Source of the DNA: Alteromonas australica
GTDB taxonomy: Bacteria > Pseudomonadota > Gammaproteobacteria > Enterobacterales > Alteromonadaceae
DNA: 64,000 bases
Direction of reading: 5' to 3'
NCBI RefSeq assembly: GCF_000730385.1
Contig: NZ_CP008849.1
Span: 62,001 to 126,000 of the forward strand
The notes under the pieces were generated by a model. The model did not search any database. It saw nothing but the letters and a program-made list of their open reading frames with translations, and had not been told where the DNA came from. How positions within the stretch are numbered: position 1 is the first letter of the stretch; each line of letters starts with the position of its first letter. The translations under genes were made by a program, and so were the position numbers. Positions 28,490 through 37,637 of the stretch are shown in pieces.

Positions 28490-29733
28490 TGAGTAATTTT
28501 CCTCTCAAAGTGCCAGCGATCAAAGTCGAGCAACCTTTAGGTGATTTCTATGTAGTTACATTGACGGCTAAGCAGTTATTGCAGACATGTTACACGATAA
28601 AGGCTGAAATACTTCAAGATGAAGAAGAGACAAAAACAGGATATCTTGGAACATTCGTAAATCGATTAGTTGGAAACCAGCGAATTCGTACCACTAAGCG
28701 TCTTGACGAAATAAAGCGATATACTGAGACTGTAGATGCAAGCTTTCCTAATTCAATTATTTTAGGCGCAAATTATGACCAAGATGGCAACCTTATTACA
28801 AATTTAAAAGAGCGCTGGACTGTTGAAAATGTTGGCGGTAATTTTTATGAGTTGACAATACCAACCTCTAAAAAGCTTGCTTCAATAATAGATGGTCAAC
28901 ATAGAGTGTTTGGGTTTGAAAACTCTTCGTCCCAGGATATGAATCTTCTGTGTTCGGTATATCTTGACCTTCCTCTACCTTACCATGCAAAGATATTCAC
29001 AAATATCAACATTAATCAAAAACGAGTTGACAAAAACTTAGCGTATAACCTTTTTCAGTTTGATATGGAGCAAGGCGAGCCTAAGTCATGGACGCCCGAA
29101 ACTCTAGCTGTTTATTTTGCTAGAGTGTTAGCTGAAGATACTACTTCACCGTTACAAGGAATGATAAAACTCGGATTGGCAAATACACAAACAGAATCAT
29201 CGATTTCGATGGCTTCGATAATAGACGGCATACTTTCATTAATAACAACAAATCCTAAGAAAGACAGAGAATTAATGCATACAGTATCTATCGATGGTGG
29301 CAGAGATAGAAGTTTATTAAATGATGAGGCGTCTACTGCTCCCTTGAGAGACTTGTATTTATTAAATAAGGACAAAACATTCTTTAATATTATAAAAAGC
29401 TATTTCGGTGCTTTAAAGAAAGTGCTTTGGGAATATGAAGTTTTTCGTAAAACCCTTGGAGTGCATGCATGTTTCGATTTTCTTAAGTTTGTTTGCAAAG
29501 ATTATGATGGAACAGAAGAATTTAATGAGGAATATTTTTTAGAGTTACTGAGTCCAGTAAAAGAAATTAATTTTGACGACCAGTTTTTTGGTATCCAGAC
29601 AAAATTAAGAAGCAGAGTTAGAAACTCAATGTTTTTGGCTGCTAGTTTGAAATCTTTAGCAGACTTAAAGCTAAACAATGACGAGCAAAAGTTATATCAA
29701 ATACTTTTAAACGGAGCGGGAAAGACAGCCTAA
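28489..29733 (+). CDS. DGQHR-domain protein, DndB-like, last gene of dpt operon
   Basis: A 414-aa protein with the DGQHR signature (SIIDGQHRVFGF, 135-139) and downstream segments FTNININQKRVDKNLAYNLF and IDGILSLI. DGQHR proteins include the phosphorothioation regulator DndB and various defence-island proteins; DGQHR resembles a degenerate ParB-like nucleotide or DNA-binding fold. This is the second DGQHR protein of the locus; the other is DndB on the opposite strand. It could be a regulator of the dpt operon or part of an effector module with the HEPN and 4-TM proteins. The ATG overlaps the preceding stop (TAATG). It converges with dndE, 32 nt away. Confidence 0.8.
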   Translation: MSNFPLKVPAIKVEQPLGDFYVVTLTAKQLLQTCYTIKAEILQDEEETKTGYLGTFVNRLVGNQRIRTTKRLDEIKRYTETVDASFPNSIILGANYDQDGNLITNLKERWTVENVGGNFYELTIPTSKKLASIIDGQHRVFGFENSSSQDMNLLCSVYLDLPLPYHAKIFTNININQKRVDKNLAYNLFQFDMEQGEPKSWTPETLAVYFARVLAEDTTSPLQGMIKLGLANTQTESSISMASIIDGILSLITTNPKKDRELMHTVSIDGGRDRSLLNDEASTAPLRDLYLLNKDKTFFNIIKSYFGALKKVLWEYEVFRKTLGVHACFDFLKFVCKDYDGTEEFNEEYFLELLSPVKEINFDDQFFGIQTKLRSRVRNSMFLAASLKSLADLKLNNDEQKLYQILLNGAGKTA

Positions 29734-29765
29734 ATGTCTCATCTAGGCCGTATAGCTCAATAAAA

Positions 29766-30131
29766 TTACACTTTAGACTTTATACTATAAGCTGATATGT
29801 CTCTGAGGGTTCTAAAGTTTCGAAGATTTCCAACCCCATGCTCAACATGAGCAGCCCAAGCTTGTTGAAGCTGCTTACCCTCTAAATCAGGGTAAGTATG
29901 TTTCAACAAAAGCTCTGTCATCTCTTGAGTGCGCCCTAGCCAAGTAATCTTATCCAATGTCAAACTTCCATTGGTGGCGTACTCTGTGGCTGGGTCATAC
30001 CTGAAGTCAGACTCTATCGAACGGAAAAATGCGATACGAGCTGATACGTTTGGGGTTACTCCAGTGTAGCCTTTTAACTTCTTAAGTTGCTCTTCCACAG
30101 TACGTGATAATTGCATTCTATTAGGTAGCAT
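29766..30131 (-). CDS. dndE: DNA sulfur modification protein DndE
   Basis: A 121-aa small basic protein, close to E. coli DndE: begins MLPNRMQLSRTVEEQLKKLKGYTG and has ARIAFFRSIESDF and KITWLGRTQEMTELLLKHTYP. DndE binds nicked DNA and is required for phosphorothioation. Last gene of dndBCDE; its ATG overlaps the dndD stop (TAATG). Confidence 0.95.
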   Translation of the reverse strand: MLPNRMQLSRTVEEQLKKLKGYTGVTPNVSARIAFFRSIESDFRYDPATEYATNGSLTLDKITWLGRTQEMTELLLKHTYPDLEGKQLQQAWAAHVEHGVGNLRNFRTLRDISAYSIKSKV

Positions 30132-32119
30132 TAGGCAATCTCCGCTTTTTCATTTTCCCAGAAGTAGCCCTCGGTTACTGAGGAACAGCGTGTGGCTTCG
30201 TCAAAGTTAATTTCAAACGCATGCGACACTTCTGGCTGTAAAATGGAGTAGAAATCAGCATCGACTTCGGTATCTGTAGACAAAAGAATGACCTGCTCGC
30301 CAGCTTCTGGGAAATAGTGCTTTATAAGCTTATCTCTGTGTTTAGAATCGAGTCTGCCAAGCGGAGTGTCTACAACAACAGGCAGTACTTTCCCTGATAA
30401 CTTACCTAGGGCTTCTAGTATTGCGAAAGCAAAAATTTGCTTTTCGCCAGCAGAAAGCGACTTTCTATTAATTTCCATTCCATCCAGGTCGACTAGTGCT
30501 ACATCGAAGGTTTCAGGATTTATTTTTGCTGTCAGCTTTAAATCTTCTTTTCTAGCAAGCTTTCGGTAAGCCAAAGCAAATAGCTCTTCAAGTTGGGCAA
30601 CTCTTAGTTGCGTTAACTGCTTAGAAAACTCCTGTAACGCACCTTGTGTTGAGCTCACTCGTGCAACCGCCTTTTGCAACGACTTTTCATTTTTCTGTTG
30701 GTTAAATAATTTTTCAAGTCTTTTAGCTAGTTCCAGCGCTTTAGCCATCGACGTTTGTGCTTTTTGAAGTACATCCTTATAAACGTCTTTTTCTTTTGCC
30801 ACTGCTTTGTCTAATTCTCGTAAGCGCTCATATAAACCAATCAGTTCTTTTTCGTCTGGCGCTCTTTGAATTCTGAGCGTTAGGGAGTCTAAGTCTGATT
30901 CGGCTGCAGTTAATTCCGATAGGGTGTTGCTCAGCCTAGCTTTTGATTCACTTGCATCGTCGCGTAAACTTTCAAGCTGGTGGAATTCTCTATCAGAGAT
31001 ATCTAGGTTTATAGTACCTTCAGCATTGGTACGCCCCTCAGATTCCATATAGGTTTTAAGTAGCTCATTAACTTGTACTTCATCTGCCGCTAGCGCCGAT
31101 GACAATGTAGTAGCAAGCTTTTCAGTTTGTGCTAGAAAATGCTCGTTGAAAGACTGTTTAGCCTTAAGTTCTTTTTCTTTAGCAAGTTGTTGGAACAGCC
31201 CGTTTATGGCGTTTGGCGCTAAAGACAAAGGAAATGCACCATCTAGTTCGTGGAGTACCTTGCCCTTGATGGTATCTATTTCACGTTCTAGCGACTTTTG
31301 TTTGCCTTTTTCTTCGTCTCTTGTGATAGCAAAAGCACCACCGCGTTCTTGAATGCTTTTTTCGATTTGACTCATTTCAAAGCGAAGGCTGGTAATCTTC
31401 GGGTACAGCTCATTCGCTTGCTCTTTGTAAGCTTCTGCTTCTGCTTTAAAGCTTTCTTTTTGCTTTTGAAGGTCCGTAATTTCTTTTTGGATAGTGGCTG
31501 AAGCTTTACCTTCACTTTCTTTATTAAGGTATATATCTAAATCAATATTCAGCCTTTCTATAATATCCAACCCCAGCAGTTTTTGAACCGCTTCTTTAAG
31601 GTAAACTCCTGTATCATCTTCAGCCAATTCAGCAATCTTCTCACCGTCGAAAAAGAACAGGTCTCCTATACCCGGAGGAATCATTTCTGAAATAACTGAC
31701 TGAATTTGTTCTGAGGTTAAGTTTGAATCTTCGTCTGCGTGCTCAAAGCTTATCTTTTCTTTACCATCAACGCCCCAAGTACGAGTGATTGTAAATACGC
31801 CGTGTTTACCTTGATGAGTGTGTGTAAACGCTAGGCTAATTGATGCTTTTGCCGAGTTATCTTCTTTTTTTGCTTTGTTATTTAACTGCTGTGAAAGGTA
31901 GTCTGCATATTCTTTATTATTTGGAATAGAACTAAGCGCTCGTCTTCCCAACAGAAGCAGTCGTATGGCAGTAAGAATAGATGTTTTACCTGCACCATTT
32001 AAACCGCCGAACAGAATAATCGGCTTAGATAGCAGGCCATCCTTTTTAGGCTGTAAATCAAGAGAGTGCTCGCCGTTGAACACTCGAAAATTCTTCATGG
32101 TTAGCTTTTTAAAAATCAT
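30131..32119 (-). CDS. dndD: DNA sulfur modification protein DndD, SMC-like ATPase
   Basis: A 662-aa Rad50/SMC-type ATPase. Walker A FGGLNGAGKTSILTA (about 38-46), long coiled coils in the middle (about 200-280 and 380-500), then a signature RKSLSAGEKQIFAF and Walker B VVVDTPLGRLDSKH near the C-terminus. DndD is thought to hydrolyse ATP to alter or nick DNA for sulfur insertion. It overlaps dndC upstream (ATGA) and dndE downstream, so the operon is translationally coupled. Confidence 0.95.
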   Translation of the reverse strand: MIFKKLTMKNFRVFNGEHSLDLQPKKDGLLSKPIILFGGLNGAGKTSILTAIRLLLLGRRALSSIPNNKEYADYLSQQLNNKAKKEDNSAKASISLAFTHTHQGKHGVFTITRTWGVDGKEKISFEHADEDSNLTSEQIQSVISEMIPPGIGDLFFFDGEKIAELAEDDTGVYLKEAVQKLLGLDIIERLNIDLDIYLNKESEGKASATIQKEITDLQKQKESFKAEAEAYKEQANELYPKITSLRFEMSQIEKSIQERGGAFAITRDEEKGKQKSLEREIDTIKGKVLHELDGAFPLSLAPNAINGLFQQLAKEKELKAKQSFNEHFLAQTEKLATTLSSALAADEVQVNELLKTYMESEGRTNAEGTINLDISDREFHQLESLRDDASESKARLSNTLSELTAAESDLDSLTLRIQRAPDEKELIGLYERLRELDKAVAKEKDVYKDVLQKAQTSMAKALELAKRLEKLFNQQKNEKSLQKAVARVSSTQGALQEFSKQLTQLRVAQLEELFALAYRKLARKEDLKLTAKINPETFDVALVDLDGMEINRKSLSAGEKQIFAFAILEALGKLSGKVLPVVVDTPLGRLDSKHRDKLIKHYFPEAGEQVILLSTDTEVDADFYSILQPEVSHAFEINFDEATRCSSVTEGYFWENEKAEIA

Positions 32120-33741
32120 AACTGCATCTCCTTATTTAAGGATGCTGTGATGGCGGCTAACTCTGCTTCGTAGTCTTGCACTTCTTTCGACTGATTAATT
32201 TGATTTTGCCTACTGTCTTTATTCTGTTTAATAATTTCTTCGGCTGATTCCCAATCCTGCTGGATGAGCCTTCCTATCTTTTTGTAAATACCAGTGCGTC
32301 GGGAAAGCCCAGACATTGAAATTTCTAAATCGATGAGCTTTTTAACAAGCTGAGGAGAAACACCGTATTCTGGTGCTATTTCGGTTATCAGCGCAGCATC
32401 TTCTCTACTAAACTGGTTAGTATCATCAACAGACCAGTCAAGGTCGTAACCAAAGACTTCGTTGAAAATAATAGGTAAATCATCGTCCCAATCAGGCTCA
32501 TTAGGGTCGTTTAACCACTCATGACGCACCGCGTGTAACTCAGGCACGGTAATCAGCTCTACGTCTCTACCCGAATCTGCTAGTTGCTTTTGAATATTCA
32601 AAAGTAACTTTAAGGCAACTTTACGATACTTCAGCTTATAAGGGCCTGTAGTGTAATCGTCGGTTAAAATTTTCTCGCCATCTTCACGAAGCGTTTTAAA
32701 CGCTAACCTACCGTCTCTTCTTATGTGGCTCCGATATTTCTTCTTAAGCTTTGGAGAGGTGCTACGTGACAATATATTCCTGTACTTAAGTAAAGGCAGC
32801 ATCCACGTTTCACCATTTTGCACTAGGCTTTCCATTGCTCTGTCTTTTGTGACAACGGTGCATGTCCAGCAGCCAAAGCGAGAATTACCGCAAGAGGGTG
32901 TTGTCTCATCAATAACCATAGGGCATTCGCCCTGACCAGAGGAGTCTTTATAAAGGTTCCATAAAACAAGGTTTTTACCACCCCATGGTGTTTCCCACTC
33001 AAGGTCATACTTGTCGAACCATTTATTTTTCATACCGTAGGGAGTTTCTTGTTGCTCGAGATGACAAAAACGAAGAATTTTCCAGACGTCATCTACAGCC
33101 CACATATCAATTGGCGTGTAAATGAAAGCATTTGATAGCGTAGTGTGCTTCGCCAAGTCTGAGCCATCAATTTTGTGTTTAGCAATAACTTGTGCACGTG
33201 AAGCACTTTCTTGCGATCTAGAGCCAAGAACTACAATAACTTCATCATACTGATTTACTTTGTCGGTAATGAAAGTACTTACTGGGTCTATCTTCATTCT
33301 CTCAGTGCACCAGCGGAAATTACGTGTAGGTGCGGGATAGCCTTTACCAAGAAGGTTCGACCAAAAAGTTTCATTCGTCTTAGGAACGACTTTATGCGAA
33401 GTGATGGGTAACTTATCGCGCGCCGCGCCTCGCTGAATTGCCTCAAGAGAGCGGTTTACGTGGTTTACTACAATAGGCGTTTCAACCAATGTATCAGATG
33501 CAACGACAAACACGTGTTTGTGGCGTTCTTCAGGTTTTAAACCTAATAGCGCTAAGTAAACAAGTACCATTACAGCAGAAGAGTCTTTACCCCCACTGTA
33601 GCCAATAACCCATGGTCTAGTATCTTGTAAATAAACGCGCTGAACGTTGGCTACGTAGTCTTTTAGTGGGAGACCAGAAAACTCTTCCTGCTCGATGAAC
33701 TCAATATAGTCTTCGAGATCGAATTGCTTGGCTAATGTCAT
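32116..33741 (-). CDS. dndC: DNA sulfur modification protein DndC, PAPS-reductase-like
   Basis: A 541-aa ATP-pyrophosphatase/PAPS reductase-family protein. The PP-loop GYSGGKDSSAV (49-55) is conserved. WCTERMK holds Cys145. A Cys cluster at 273, 284, 291 and 294 (GECP, SCGNSRFGCWTC) is the likely Fe-S site. DndC activates the DNA backbone or sulfur carrier by adenylation. The start ATG overlaps the dndB stop (ATGA), and its 3' end overlaps dndD. Confidence 0.95.
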   Translation of the reverse strand: MTLAKQFDLEDYIEFIEQEEFSGLPLKDYVANVQRVYLQDTRPWVIGYSGGKDSSAVMVLVYLALLGLKPEERHKHVFVVASDTLVETPIVVNHVNRSLEAIQRGAARDKLPITSHKVVPKTNETFWSNLLGKGYPAPTRNFRWCTERMKIDPVSTFITDKVNQYDEVIVVLGSRSQESASRAQVIAKHKIDGSDLAKHTTLSNAFIYTPIDMWAVDDVWKILRFCHLEQQETPYGMKNKWFDKYDLEWETPWGGKNLVLWNLYKDSSGQGECPMVIDETTPSCGNSRFGCWTCTVVTKDRAMESLVQNGETWMLPLLKYRNILSRSTSPKLKKKYRSHIRRDGRLAFKTLREDGEKILTDDYTTGPYKLKYRKVALKLLLNIQKQLADSGRDVELITVPELHAVRHEWLNDPNEPDWDDDLPIIFNEVFGYDLDWSVDDTNQFSREDAALITEIAPEYGVSPQLVKKLIDLEISMSGLSRRTGIYKKIGRLIQQDWESAEEIIKQNKDSRQNQINQSKEVQDYEAELAAITASLNKEMQL

Positions 33742-34823
33742 GAGTCTAATAAATCTTTTTCTTTTTGAAGGTCATCTTGAGATAACTCAAGCCCTAGTTG
33801 GCGTTTAATTTCTAGTGCTGTGAGAAATATGTTTGAGCTAGCTTTGGATAGCTTGCCGTGCATCATTGCGCGTTTAACCCATTCAGGGTTGGATTTTCGC
33901 CAATTGACAGAGTTAAGCTTTTCCAACGTTGCTATTCTCTCTTCTTCAGCAAAGTCCAATAAGTGATTCCCAACAATCGCAATGGCTTGAAGGGCGATAC
34001 CGTGTGCCGTCAAATATTCTTGACGAAACTCACCTACAGCAAGCTCTTTATCCTGTACTAATTGCCACTCGGGCATATTATCATTAATGCAATTCCAAAA
34101 CTGCAAAGCGAACTGTTTTTCATCTTCAGAAATGTCGTCTTTGGGGCCTTTTCCTAGCAACGCTCTAGTTGCGTGTTTGATTGCGCTTAGAGCAAAAATC
34201 TTATTGCTCTTTATCGGGATGCTTCCCTTTTCCATTTCGGTGAACCCAATAAATGGCTTGGCGTTATTCGCAAGATATTTTGCTACGCGCGCGCCTGGGT
34301 CTCTATCATCGTAAAGCGTTGAAAGCGATGAGGAAGGGCGGATTGCATGCTGGTTTAAATCGGCAAACATCTGTTGGCTTCTACTTAACCCTTCATCGAT
34401 GTAAAACACTATTGCGATATTGTCTTGGCCGAGCTCTGGCTTATGCTTAATCGCTTCTTCAATTGCAGCTCTGCGATGCTGCCCATCATTGATTAGAATG
34501 CTCGTATTCATAGAGACTTTTAGCGTGCCAATATTGGGTGCGTTTTCTTGCTCTATAAATGAAACTTCGCTGCCTACTGATGCAGTGAGTGCTGAAAAAA
34601 CATAGTCATCTGGATTGTCAACCAAATACCTACTCATCTCTGGAATTCGAGTTTTATTCAGTGTGCGCTGAGCACGTAACTCTGGCGGCACTTCTTCTTC
34701 ATCGTAAATAAAGATTTTCGGTATGATACGAAGAGGGCAAGTTGCAATGTAAAATGGTCTTCCGGCTTGAACGCCACGAACTGCTGGAAAGGAATAGCAG
34801 AAATCATTATCTAAAGTATTCAA
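33738..34823 (-). CDS. dndB: DNA sulfur modification protein DndB, DGQHR regulator
   Basis: A 361-aa DndB with INDGQHRRAAIEEA (DGQHR 113-117) and the typical start YSFPAVRGVQAGRPFYIATCPL. In Salmonella DndB acts as a negative regulator of the dnd operon, binding inverted repeats in its promoter. Here a TTG start at 34823 follows a perfect AGGAGG 8 nt upstream. A 19-bp palindrome of ACGTAA type sits directly upstream of that ribosome site, consistent with autoregulation. First gene of dndBCDE. Confidence 0.94.
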   Translation of the reverse strand: MNTLDNDFCYSFPAVRGVQAGRPFYIATCPLRIIPKIFIYDEEEVPPELRAQRTLNKTRIPEMSRYLVDNPDDYVFSALTASVGSEVSFIEQENAPNIGTLKVSMNTSILINDGQHRRAAIEEAIKHKPELGQDNIAIVFYIDEGLSRSQQMFADLNQHAIRPSSSLSTLYDDRDPGARVAKYLANNAKPFIGFTEMEKGSIPIKSNKIFALSAIKHATRALLGKGPKDDISEDEKQFALQFWNCINDNMPEWQLVQDKELAVGEFRQEYLTAHGIALQAIAIVGNHLLDFAEEERIATLEKLNSVNWRKSNPEWVKRAMMHGKLSKASSNIFLTALEIKRQLGLELSQDDLQKEKDLLDS

Positions 34824-34843
34824 AATTTACCCTCCTTGATTAC

Positions 34844-34862
34844 TACGTAAAAATTTTACGTA
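34844..34862. promoter_or_regulatory. Candidate DndB operator, palindrome 1
   Basis: TACGTAAAAATTTTACGTA is a perfect palindrome with 9-bp arms around one base, just upstream of the dndB Shine-Dalgarno. From memory, the Salmonella DndB operator is TACG-N10-CGTA; here the spacing is N11. A possible promoter for dndB (TTTACT, 16 nt, TAAAAT on the minus strand) would overlap it. Confidence 0.65.
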
Positions 34863-34892
34863 ATTTTTTGTGAAAGTAAATAATTTATCTTT

Positions 34893-34904
34893 TTTTACGT
34901 AAAA
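34893..34904. promoter_or_regulatory. Candidate DndB operator, palindrome 2
   Basis: TTTTACGTAAAA is a perfect 12-bp palindrome. Its centre is 39 bp from the right ACGTA of palindrome 1, and the two ACGTA units inside palindrome 1 are 13 bp apart, so all three lie on a 13-bp grid. Confidence 0.55.
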
Positions 34905-34961
34905 TTTAATTATTGAAAGCTGAGAGTATACATCTTTGGGAAAAGAAGGGTGAGCTGGACT

Positions 34962-36842
34962 TTAGGCTCGATTTTCGCAGATGTAATCTGCTTTGTTACT
35001 CAATACAGCATCGGAATGCTCGTCGACATAATCAAAAAAGTCCACATCTTGATCCGCCATTTTGATCTTAACTCTTTCTTTTAATTTGGGCGCGCTGCTC
35101 TGTTCGAAATCCTCATAACCTAGTAAAGTGAGTTTACCTGAATTTATATGGATTTTAATTAGCTGTATGTCTTCAAGTTCACCATAAAGTTGCAAGGCTG
35201 AGCTTACGTACACCCTCAACAGTGGCGACAGCAAATCTAAGTATTGTTTATGAAAGGTTAAAGAGTGTGGCTTCTGGAATTCTTCTGCCAATACGCTTTT
35301 AGGCAAGGTTTTATGGGCTTCTAAGCATTCAGCTTCTATCATCTCTACATCTGCTATTTGAAAGAGAAGTTCTTTCGCTAGCGTTTGTGCATTTTTGTTA
35401 GTGTCGAAGAAGGCTTTTATGTCACGTTTTGTTTGCTCTGGCTGGTATTTGTATGGCTTTCTTTTACCAAAGTGGCCCACTGCGAAGTAAACGAGCAAAT
35501 CTTCGGTGCGCATTTGCTGAGCAATATTTAAGTCACCATTGCCATAAAAGTTTAGGCACAGCCTAAAAGCTTTTTTCATAGTGCCAACAAGTTCTATTAA
35601 CTCGTCAGCCTTACCAAATTCATCTTTCGCGGGTGCTCTGCCTAGTAACAAGCAAGTTTTCCAATATTCCTCAAACAGCTCGCTGTGTTTGGTGAATAAA
35701 AGCTGTGTATTGGCTTCTTTGATATCAACAGGCTTAGACTTATGCTCCCAAGTTCGCGTTCGCTTATGTCGGTTCTGAAGATAATCTTGTTCTAGATACT
35801 TATCTTTGAATACGAAATATATCCCGGGGGCTACTGCAATGGCTGACTCATCTAAGCTCAGCTCAATGAACATTTTTAGTTCGCTTTGCGTGAAGTACTT
35901 TTGAAAGGTATTTCGACTAGTGATAATGCCATCTTTATATGGCGTGAACTTAGCAAGGTAGCTTTCGTTTGCCAGCATAGCCGAGATAACAAGAAGCTTA
36001 TCGGTAAGGGCCCAAGCGCCTTGGATAGCTTCCATACGTTCGTTTCTTTCTTCAATTACGTTAATTACAAAACCAATGTTAACCAAGTCAGCGTTTACTT
36101 TATCTGCGTCTGGCAGAAAATTTGGATCCCACCCGAGAGCATCTAGCCCATGCGCTTCAAGTTCTCGAAGATCATCTCCTCTACCGCACCCGTAATCAAA
36201 TATGGAATATTGACCCTCCAGAAAGCCGTGCTTTGCTAACACCTTCATTGGGGCCGATAGTTCGTAGCGTACTATTGCGGTTTTATCGCGCTCAATTTTT
36301 TTATCATCTTTATTAAGTAGTAATGCAGAGTTTCGAAACAAGCGCCCGTCTACAAGTTCGTAGCCATGCGCATTTATCAAAGCCTCCCAAGACGCTTTAA
36401 ACCCAATATGCCGCGAGTTGTCATAAAGGCCTGCTTGCTCACCCTCTTCGGTAATCTGTTTAAACTCTTCGTATTGCGGATGGTCGGGCAAAACCATGGT
36501 TTCTTTGCGGTGAAGAATAGGCGGGTTATCGTAGTTAGAATAGTCTGTTACTTTATGAGATAGCTTCTGCAGGTCTACGGTTACACTTTGCTTTAAGGCG
36601 GGGTAAGACTCTTCTTCAAAAGTGGGGTAGTGCAATAAACTTAATGAAAACTGCTTTCTAGAAAGCTTGATTAAGTTCCAGTGCTCCCGAGGGATTTTCA
36701 GCGCTTTGCCAACAGCTAAAACAACGTTGCGTAGTTTATCCGGTAGTTGCATTAATGTGCTGTCATGCACGTAAATGGCATCGGGAAGCTTTTTTCCTAC
36801 TTCCAATTTATCAACCAACGATTTAAATAAAGCTGCGTCCAC
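34962..36842 (-). CDS. DNA phosphorothioation-associated putative methyltransferase
   Basis: A 626-aa protein of the Dnd-associated methyltransferase family. The SAM-binding motif I is FDYGCGRGDDLREL (216-224), followed by an acidic strand end GWDPNF and ADLVNIGFVINVIEER. The N-terminal 200 residues are family-specific. Target and role are unknown; it may modify DNA or RNA in concert with phosphorothioation. The GTG start overlaps the stop of the upstream M15-like gene (TAGTG). It lies upstream of the dndB operators and shares the strand with dndBCDE, with 138 nt between. Confidence 0.85.
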   Translation of the reverse strand: MDAALFKSLVDKLEVGKKLPDAIYVHDSTLMQLPDKLRNVVLAVGKALKIPREHWNLIKLSRKQFSLSLLHYPTFEEESYPALKQSVTVDLQKLSHKVTDYSNYDNPPILHRKETMVLPDHPQYEEFKQITEEGEQAGLYDNSRHIGFKASWEALINAHGYELVDGRLFRNSALLLNKDDKKIERDKTAIVRYELSAPMKVLAKHGFLEGQYSIFDYGCGRGDDLRELEAHGLDALGWDPNFLPDADKVNADLVNIGFVINVIEERNERMEAIQGAWALTDKLLVISAMLANESYLAKFTPYKDGIITSRNTFQKYFTQSELKMFIELSLDESAIAVAPGIYFVFKDKYLEQDYLQNRHKRTRTWEHKSKPVDIKEANTQLLFTKHSELFEEYWKTCLLLGRAPAKDEFGKADELIELVGTMKKAFRLCLNFYGNGDLNIAQQMRTEDLLVYFAVGHFGKRKPYKYQPEQTKRDIKAFFDTNKNAQTLAKELLFQIADVEMIEAECLEAHKTLPKSVLAEEFQKPHSLTFHKQYLDLLSPLLRVYVSSALQLYGELEDIQLIKIHINSGKLTLLGYEDFEQSSAPKLKERVKIKMADQDVDFFDYVDEHSDAVLSNKADYICENRA

Positions 36843-37522
36843 TACAACCCCTCTGCCAATATTATTGCTTGATCGCCAAATGCCTTTTTACCTGGATAGC
36901 GCCTACCATTTTCGCTTTCACACATAATTTGCAGGTGCTTGAGCGGGTCGGTTAAATGAATACTGACATGAAGTGGCCTTTTATTACCATAGTAGTAAAT
37001 ACGATCGTAATTTAGCTTTTGCGTAATGAAACGAACGATATTGGAAGTTGGAAGGCCTTCAATGTAGAAATCACACGCAGCACCACCCCGGCTACATATT
37101 TGTCTACCTGCACTGTTGATTTCGTATGATGAATGCTGATCTAGTGTCGGGGCAGTGCCGCTAGGTGATGACTTTTGGATATGTTTCTTTAGTTCGAACG
37201 AAGTAAAGCCATATGTAATTATTGGATTACCTAAAGAACGGTTTACAGGTAGAAGAACTTCATATAGTAATCGCTCTAGCGCTAATTTCGATTTCTGCTT
37301 TATTGGCTCGTTAGTTTTTGGGAAGTCATGTTTTTTCTTATGCCAGTTCAATAAAGCATTTCCTAGCGGGTGGTTAAGTGCCGAGTGCCCGTTGGGTAAT
37401 GAATAAAAAAAAGAACCTCCGCGTTTTTCAAACGCAATCTTACCGAGTGTTCGCAAGTGCATTAACTGGCAGTCGGTGATCCTAAGTATCGTTTTAGTTT
37501 CTGTGCTAGTTAATTCACTCAT
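36842..37522 (-). CDS. Unknown Dnd-linked protein, possibly M15-peptidase-like
   Basis: A 226-aa protein I cannot name. Its second half has the order of the M15 (D-Ala-D-Ala carboxypeptidase-like) family: ITYGFTSFELKKHI, then LDQHSSYEI (His130), GAACDFYIEG (Asp151) and RPLHVSIHL (His185). In M15 enzymes His, Asp and His bind zinc. Here the first His is displaced by an insertion, so the site may be degenerate or differently used. It starts at an ATG at 37522 and is translationally coupled to the methyltransferase gene (TAGTG), which suggests the two act together. Confidence 0.5.
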   Translation of the reverse strand: MSELTSTETKTILRITDCQLMHLRTLGKIAFEKRGGSFFYSLPNGHSALNHPLGNALLNWHKKKHDFPKTNEPIKQKSKLALERLLYEVLLPVNRSLGNPIITYGFTSFELKKHIQKSSPSGTAPTLDQHSSYEINSAGRQICSRGGAACDFYIEGLPTSNIVRFITQKLNYDRIYYYGNKRPLHVSIHLTDPLKHLQIMCESENGRRYPGKKAFGDQAIILAEGL

Positions 37523-37637
37523 ATTGGATTCTTAGTTGCCAATTAGAGTATCAGGTTCACATAAAACTAGCGGTACGCAAAATAAAAAATTAAACGAAAC
37601 ATCCTTGTTTCATCAATCTTACCCTTTTGTATTAACG

